Assembly: GCA_029204225.1 (NCBI GenBank)
Contig: CM055102.1
Coordinates: forward strand, 40,475,220-40,539,219
Direction of reading: 5' to 3'
DNA from: Diphasiastrum complanatum
Taxonomy: Eukaryota; Streptophyta; Lycopodiopsida; Lycopodiales; Lycopodiaceae
Length of the DNA: 64,000 nucleotides
The position numbers were made by a program, and so were the translations under genes. The notes below the pieces were generated by a model. The model did not search any database. It was given only the letters and a program-made list of their open reading frames with translations, and had not been told where the DNA came from. Below, one piece after another: positions 57,331 through 64,000 of the stretch (its first letter is position 1; each line of letters opens with the position of its first letter).

Positions 57331-60300
57331 AGATAGTGTAGATGTTGTTGACATGGAAAGTAGAATAAAATGAATATTTTATATTGTTTAGTGTTTCAAT
57401 CTAATATGTATTTGTTGTTTTGATACTTGTCACATGCATTTGTCATTTTCTGGAAAGCCATTGCAATCGAGCCATATGTCACTTCTTTTGTTATTAGTGA
57501 AATGTCAAAACCCATCCCAAGGCCATCAATATAGCATCATGGCCATAGAATCAAGACATGTATAGCATCTTGAAAAAATGCTAAGTCTTATCAAAGTTGA
57601 TGCATCTTCCTCAAAATATTGTCTTGACCCTTCTTGCATAAGTTTTTGTTGATCGACAAATGATGTTGGAGTTTGAAAATTAGCAACTTGTTGTCAACGT
57701 TCTTATATGTCATTGGGGGAAAAATCTCTTATTAACTATTGATAATGTTCTCATACCAAGATTCTATAGTGTGAACGATTGCAAATAAATGTTGATCTAA
57801 ATGTTTGTCAAAGTGGATCATCTTCTCCTTGTTGGTCAATCATCCACAAAATATTTGTATAGATACATAGATATAACCTAAATACCCAAAAGTTACTCTC
57901 AATGGAAATTCAACATTATGGAGTAACACAAGCCACCTTGCAAATCTCTCAATGAGCATAGGCTTGTTGATGATCATAAGCAAGACACGTTGGCGATATA
58001 AATAGATTTTCATTTCATTAATGTTAGTAGTACATAGATGACCACAACACTACAAATGACCACAACAAATCACTAAAACATGCAAAAATGACAATATTCA
58101 GATTGCCCAAATATGGAGTGATGGTAATCATTATGAACAAAAACAATTAACAACCCTAACTACATCTTCTCTTTTTTGTTGTATGTAGAGTCGAGAAAAA
58201 GTCTCCACATGAGGCTATTCATGAAGCACACTAAGTTGGCTCATCAATTAGTAGTTGATCATCTGCATGGTTACGAGGCTACATGTTCCATCCAAATAAC
58301 TTCCACATTACCATAGTTTTAAATATGTCTTTACTACTCATTTTATCTATTTGCAAGCACTCGCATTACTTACAAAGTAACAATTATTTTTTTCTAGAAA
58401 TCAAACAATAGTATAATCCATCTGTTAGCGATGGTGGAGATTCTTGTTGCCTAAAGACACAATGAACCACGAGACAAAAAAAAATAGTAGTTTACAAATT
58501 GGATTAAAAAAATGGTTTATGTGTACCTTAATACAACCTCAACTTCCTCTTATCTTCTTAAGTCAGTTTTTTTAAGAAAAGATAGTGTGGACATGTAGTC
58601 GACCAAATTTTCATACATTGTGACATGGTTTTACTCCTTACGAAGAACATAAAGTTTCCATGCTCCACATCTTGCATCTTTACCATTAAAATTTGAGCTA
58701 CACGATAATTTGAATATCCTTGCTCCATTATATTTCGTGTTCTTCACTTGCTAGAATCTCTTGATCAAACCTTACAAAAGAGCCATTCATCAAATTTTTA
58801 CTTCAGTCATCTTTTACCAAGATGTGTTCAAAAAGCTTTGAACCAAACACGTAATTGTATATTAAGTGATTAATTTTGCTTTTACTCCTAGTATTGAATC
58901 ATAAAGTTTATACAAGCTCCAAATTAGACTATGTAGTTCATACAATTTAGGTTTGATCTCATACTCTAGTTCACATAACATCATAATCCACTTCATCAAT
59001 CTCTATGGTGGATCCAACCTATTTAACATCATGATAGCCAATAAAGTAATGTGTATCACCACTTTTTGATACACTAGATATTATGCCAAATCTACATGTC
59101 AAGAATAAGGACCTAATAATAGACTAAATTAGTGTAAGACTTTAGTCAAAAGTATACTCTCATTAATTAATGTTCTGCAACATTTAACTTCCTCCAAACA
59201 ATGACTACAAACTGTACGATTTTCTTATCCATGATCTGCAATATGCGATAGCTTATAGTAGTTGTTGATATTTATCATACACATGGAATTTATTATCCCC
59301 ATGCCCCCCTTATTATTATAGTCTATTTCAACAATTTTTTGTTGTACCCTGCGCTCTATCTCCTTGAGAGGGGCTCTATGATTGTCTCAATTTGGAGTAC
59401 TCCTTTGAAGTCTTCATAAGAGCAAACCAAAATGTCCAACTTTTGAACTAGTAGCCCTTTCATTTCGGCCATATGTTGTTTGTATAAGCCCCCACTTTAT
59501 GGTCTTCCTTGACGTCCTCACATACACCAACCTTGAACACATCCACTTAATTACAAAATCTCTCATTTGTTGTATCACTAGTTATTTAAATTGAAAAGAG
59601 CTTTGCAGTAATGATTTTCCAAGTAAAACATATGAGTGTTCCAACTTTACTCTTCTTGATCACAACAAATCTTGTAGCCCAATTGTGTCACCCGACTTAC
59701 ATTGTCCATATGATGTTAAAAGCAGATCTTACTATGACATAAAATACTTATAAGGATGATCTTCAAGACTTTAAGTCCATTCCTAGCTCCAATAATCATT
59801 CACACACAAGAAAAGACCAAAAACTAGGCATGAAGTGACATTCTTAATAAAGAAACTTATAAAGAATGAATGATTATTGGACACCTCAAATCTCTATTTA
59901 AATTCTAGGAAGCTTTTTGTATTTTTGCCTTGTAAATAGTTAACCCAATGGTTAAAGCCCTTTCTCAAATACCTCATGTATGAACTTAGACTCTTGAATG
60001 AAGTGTCAATGTGCTATTACAAAAGTCTAGTAAACCACAAGCTCTTCCTTCCATGTAGACCAAGAGCATCTTCCAATTTCAACATGTTATCTTGAACAAA
60101 ACCAAGACACCTCAACATTCTTTTAGTTTATATTCAAAATCTAAGCTCAAACCATCCTCCAAGTGTAACTTCAACCAATGTAAGTGAAAAAAGATAGTTA
60201 GCCTCCATAGCTATCTTCCTTTAGCTCAAAAACGGGTAGTGCTAATTTTCAAATCATTACAATATTCTTGTACAAATCTAGAAACAATACCAAAGCACCA

Positions 60301-60370
60301 TCTTTCATTGCAACTGCATATAAATTTCACTCCACGCAATGGATAGTCTTGTTTCACAAGAATTTTCTAA
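57331..60370. other. AT-rich noncoding stretch
   Basis: Three kilobases without a coding or named repeat signal. Confidence 0.5.
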
Positions 60371-60379
60371 ACTAAATGG

Positions 60380-61130
60380 ATAAAAATGGTCGCAGGGTAG
60401 AAGAGTGACGAGGGCTGAGGAGCGACGAGGAGTGGCTTTCGATTCTTCAGGAGGCAGTGACGTGCTGATCTTAGACATGTTCGAATCCTTTTCTTATCCA
60501 GCTTTTTGAAGAGCTTCGTGCCAGCTAGACCTGCTCAGTCCTTTTGTTAATCTCAGCATATCAGTTTGGGTTTCGTGTCTGCTTTAGCTGAAGTCTGGAC
60601 TCTTCTTTTGTATGGTCTTCTTCCCTGAGGTCTTTGGTTCCTCTTGAGATAGCGAAAGCTGGTTCTGTCATGGTTCGTGCCTGCTGTTTGTTAGGTTGTT
60701 TGACCTTTCTTGTGTTTTTCAACACTCTTTTACGTTTCTGCCCTCCTTCTAGACGTTGTCCCCTCTCTGCTCTTTTGTCTGCTGCTGTGTGTTTTTTTAA
60801 CACGCCTACCTTTTTTTCGATTTCAGTGCCCTTTTCTACTCTGGTCTGTCTTGCTGACCTGTGTAGTTTGCTTTTCCTTGCGGCTTTGGTTTTGGTTTTC
60901 TGTCCTTTCATGGCTAACAGGCATCAGAACCGTCCTCTGTTTAAGAAACCAATGATTGCTTCCTTTCCCTCATTCAGTAGTTTCCCGAATCCTTGTACTC
61001 CCTCTCTGAGGTCCCTGGATATCCCTCCTTTTGTTAGTGCACCTAATAACCTGCCCCTAAATCCCAGGTGGCTGCTTCCTCTTCCATCTGCTCCCACCCC
61101 TCCCATCAGCTTCATTGATGCCCTTAAGAA
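60380..61130 (+). mobile_element. LINE 5' end: GC-rich 5' UTR and start of ORF1
   Basis: An abrupt switch from AT-rich DNA at about 60390 to gacgagggctgaggagcgac-type sequence. An open frame from 60634 to 61269 contains, from ATG 60910, MANRHQNRPLFKKPM, a Pro/Ser-rich stretch and PPISFIDALKN, like the start of a plant LINE ORF1 (short Pro-rich head, then a SF.DAL motif). It ends near 61135, where unrelated DNA begins. Upstream codons of that frame are hydrophobic read-through of the UTR. Confidence 0.4.
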
Positions 61131-61396
61131 TGTTTCTTCGGCTTCTGTTGCCTTGGCTGAGCTGCACTATTGTTCTCGTACATATCATCCAACATGTCTC
61201 CTACGACTTCAAATTCATCATTCATTGGAAGCTCATTTTCATCGTTGGAACTTGTTTGCGAAGAAGTAGATCTAGATGAGCTAGATTCAAATGCATTAGT
61301 CTCTTGATTAATGCGCTCATCAATTTCAATCATCTCTTTTAAGCCTTGACGTAGACGACGAGGTAATTGCTTTATATGTGGACCGTTGTATTGCAT
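61124..61396 (-). pseudogene. unknown acidic protein fragment
   Basis: A 90-codon minus-strand frame. Upstream in frame it begins CNGRRRRRMQYNGPHIKQLP, then LRQGLKEMIEIDERINQE, a Ser-rich stretch and EFEVVGDMLDDMYENN before passing into the LINE 5' piece. The Arg-rich then acidic layout looks like a real protein end, possibly of a transposon, but I cannot name a family. Confidence 0.35.
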
Positions 61397-61483
61397 TCGT
61401 CGTCTACGTCGACCATTACAAGGATTATTGTCTCCAACACTAAATGAGGATGAAGAATCCTATATATCAAAATAACAAGAAGT

Positions 61484-62419
61484 TGTGTTTGGCCCCGACC
61501 CTGTTCAGCTCCCGACACGCGTCCCAGGTGCCGACCTGTTGCTGCCCGCCCAATCTGCCCACCCTGCCCGAACCTCTTCTCCACATGGCAAATTTTAATA
61601 TATCCCATAATCAACTGGGAGAAAGGAATGTGCCTCCATATATTATGAAACTGCCTAATTCCTCCCATGTATGTGCAAATATGGAGGTGCTAGTGCACAG
61701 GCTTGGTGCCCGGCGCCCAATGTGGTCTCGCACGAGTGTCCTGGCGCCGCCATTGTGTGGTCCCGGCGGTCCCGGCACCCATGCGCCAGCGCCCATTGTG
61801 GTCCCGCGTGAGGGGGTGGCACCAGTGTGGGCGTGGTCCCGTGTGGCGCCAGTGCGTGTGACAGAGGATTTTGTCCCTTGCCCGGACTCCACATGTCAGT
61901 CAGTCGTTTATTGGGTCGGGGCCAAAGCTGTCCCCGTGCCAATAAGCGCCAACACATATCTCCCTCGATGGCAACCTGACTCTCTCAGATCTCCCTAAGT
62001 TCTCCCTAACCTCGATGCTCTTAAAGTTTCTCAATCCTCTCTTTTTGAGTCTTCGGTCGTCCTTTTCTTTGGAACTCTTTCTCTAGCCTCCTTAAAAGCT
62101 TTTATTTCCCAGTTCATTATTCCACGGATTAAGCTCTTCATTAACCTGGATTCTTTAGAGAATAATTGGCTTGATTTTCTCTCTCTACCCAAGAGCAGGT
62201 TGTTTTTCCCATAGTGAGCACTTAGAATTATTTTTGTATCTATTTCTCATAGTAAGAAGTTAGTTTTTTCAGTCTGATGTATGTCATTGTGCTCTTGTCT
62301 TAGATTTTTCAAGTAATCTATTCATTGATCAATCTTGTGCAATCACAACACCTCATTAAGATCCTGTAAGGTGTGTGGTGAAGTTCACACGTGCTAAAAA
62401 CTTCACATGGTATCAAAGC
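61484..62419 (+). mobile_element. copia 5' LTR (924 bp) and primer-binding site
   Basis: It starts TGTGTTTGG at 61484 and ends CTTCACA at 62407, TGTG/CACA ends, with TGGTATCAAAGC directly after at 62408-62419. The first half (61490-61930) is strongly GC-rich with repeated gtggtcccg phrases; the second half is AT-rich. No solo mutation breaks the termini. It drives the gag at 63183. Confidence 0.7.
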
Positions 62420-63152
62420 TTCATGCTTTGTAGAAGTGAGGGTGTATACATCAGAACATAAGTGCTTTTGCTTGCAGGAACTCGGATTTGGGAGAGAAAT
62501 CCAAACTCGCTGACAAACAAGCCATCTGTGGATCATAAGTGGATCAAATCAAGCCTAATTTGCTCTAGCTGAGCCTTGTACGGAAAGAGAGCTCACACGT
62601 GTGAAATCAGCCCTCTTTGATTGAGTGCTACTTCTCAGAAAATGATCCAAATTTGATGTTCTATAGCTTGTTGGATAGGTATTGAAGAGTAGAATGTGTT
62701 GCTCGAGTTTCTAAATCAATTTGATTTGTTTTTAGAAGATTTTTAGGCAATCAAAGAGATAGGGAGAGTACTCATCTCGTGTGATATGCCAAAGTGAGCA
62801 CACATCAGTTCTTTTCACCAATTTTTTCAATTTTCATTATCAATCAAGTAGAATTGGATAAAAGTGAGTTTTGTGAGGTCTTAGACTTTTCATTTCACAC
62901 AAATTATTGTGTCTGAGTTGAAAGTAAGTTCCTAGAGAATTTATCAGTTCTTTGAAACTCGTGGCAGAGATAGACTTCATACTTGCATGTGCTTCATTTC
63001 TATGATTGAAGCTAGATCCAAATTCAAGATAGATTGATTTTTTCAGTTGTGAGTTGGATCTCACATTCTGTTGCTAGATTTCATAGGTTGGATCAACATT
63101 ATAAGTGTTAGATCCTAGGTTGAGATAGCAAGCAATATTTTCAACTCCATCT
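62420..63152 (+). other. copia leader (untranslated)
   Basis: Between the primer-binding site and gag. It has several acacgtgtgaa and gtgagca phrases and no coding. A diverged relative lies at about 35500-35710. Confidence 0.6.
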
Positions 63153-63941
63153 TTGTCATTACTAGAATTTCTCATAGTGAATATGTCTTCATCCGGTTCA
63201 CATTTCTTGGAGCATAGTGAGATATTAACATCTTCCAATTATGCAATGTGGAAGATTAGAATGGAATCATTATTGATTCTTCAAGATGTAATGGACATTG
63301 TAAGTGGAGCTGAAGAAGAACTTGCAGCACCTAATGAAGCTGCAGCATTCAATAAAAGAACCAGAATTGCTCTTCATTTCATAAAAATGAATGTCACAAA
63401 TGAAGTGTTAAGAGAGATCAGTACATGCACCACTGCCAAGGAGGCTTGGGACACTCTCAAAACAATCTATGAAATTAAGAATACTTCTAGATTGCTTACA
63501 CTTAGAAATCAAATCTTTTTAAGTTATCAAAGAGTAGATGAGAGTGCTTCATCTTATGTAATGAGAGTAAAGGATATTCATCAAGAGTTAGCTGGTATTG
63601 GAGATGTTCTTAAGAACACTGAACTTGTTCAAGTAGTCCTTAATGGACTTAGAAATGAGTATGACAATATTGTGCAGACTTATGCTGTCAGAGAGGAACT
63701 TCCATCCTTGGAGACACTACAAGGTGTTCTCATTGCTGAAGAAAGTAGGCAAGAGAACAAGATGTTGAGGATCAACAGACTTTCATTGAAGGATGGTGGA
63801 GATGACAAAGCACTCTTCACCAAGGACAAGTCAAGAGGCAAGGGCAAAGGTCAACAACACTTCAAGAAGGACAAAGCCAAAGAAGGTAGTGAGGATCAAC
63901 CCTCGCAAGTTGCAACATCCAGTGGCAAGAAGAAGTTGTGA
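63153..63941 (+). CDS. copia gag, best preserved in the window
   Basis: 262 codons from ATG 63153; the ATG at 63183 (MSSSGSHFLEHSE) is the more likely start, matching the relative at 35712. NYAMWKIRMESLLILQDVMD is the N-terminal gag motif. KRTRIALHFIKMNVTNEV, TTAKEAWDTLKTIYEIKN, FLSYQRVDESASSYVMRVKD and VLNGLRNEYDNIVQTY follow the UBN2 capsid pattern, then a Lys/Gly-rich basic tail. It stops at TGA 63939-63941, one frame away from the zinc knuckle that follows. Capsid of a Ty1/copia virus-like particle. Confidence 0.9.
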   Translation: MSLLEFLIVNMSSSGSHFLEHSEILTSSNYAMWKIRMESLLILQDVMDIVSGAEEELAAPNEAAAFNKRTRIALHFIKMNVTNEVLREISTCTTAKEAWDTLKTIYEIKNTSRLLTLRNQIFLSYQRVDESASSYVMRVKDIHQELAGIGDVLKNTELVQVVLNGLRNEYDNIVQTYAVREELPSLETLQGVLIAEESRQENKMLRINRLSLKDGGDDKALFTKDKSRGKGKGQQHFKKDKAKEGSEDQPSQVATSSGKKKL

Positions 63942-63944
63942 TCA

Positions 63945-64000
63945 AATGTTTCTTTTGTGGCAAGAAAGGCCACTATGCATCAAACTGTTTCAAGAAGAAA
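63945..64000 (+). CDS. copia zinc knuckle, cut by the window edge
   Basis: In the frame after the gag stop: VIKCFFCGKKGHYASNCFKK, an intact CX2CX4HX4C knuckle. It would normally be in frame with the capsid, so a one-base shift in the aagaagaag run just upstream separates them in this copy. The element continues beyond the window. Confidence 0.85.

Overview
This window looks like nuclear DNA from a land plant with a large, repeat-rich genome. The evidence is many decayed Ty1/copia and Ty3/gypsy (chromovirus) LTR retrotransposons, primer-binding sites of the TGGTATCAGAGC type, L1-like LINEs, very long (GA/CT)n microsatellites, and one intron-rich host gene whose introns are packed with retroelements. 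A fern or another non-flowering vascular plant is my best guess, but that is inference; no rRNA, organelle or marker gene fixes the clade.

Left third (about 8.3-25.0 kb, minus strand): the only convincing host gene. Seven exons with good GT/AG borders and consistent phases encode an acidic N-terminus followed by three UBA (ubiquitin-associated) domains; an eighth exon is tentative. Each UBA is interrupted by a phase-1 intron in the codon of the same conserved glycine (the third needs the tentative exon). Repeated N-terminal UBA domains are the known layout of plant DRM-type de novo DNA methyltransferases, so a DRM-like gene is the leading idea. The methyltransferase domain is not visible and would have to lie beyond the left edge. 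One intron is about 10 kb and holds a 5'-truncated LINE, gypsy and copia fragments, and two copia LTR copies in opposite orientation. Left of the exons (2.5-6.3 kb) are two joined LINE fragments and a GC-rich minisatellite.

Middle (25-46 kb): an AT-rich gene desert with a perfect (TC)129 tract, then a chromovirus 3' half (integrase, chromodomain, PPT, LTR), copia RT, protease and integrase pieces in opposing orientations, and a copia element with LTR, PBS, gag and protease. A short series of degenerate hairpin-like repeats lies near 43.0 kb.

Right third (46-64 kb): a 2.9-kb decayed coding region of unknown family that ends directly at a polypurine tract and an 828-bp LTR, which is the best candidate here for an undescribed retroelement protein. 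It is followed by copia integrase and RNase H pieces, a second copy of an unknown repeat family also seen at 44-45.5 kb, a LINE 5' end, and finally a fairly intact copia element (LTR, PBS, leader, gag) running off the right edge.

Apart from the UBA gene nothing forms a pathway. The window is a record of nested insertion, template switching and decay around and inside one gene.
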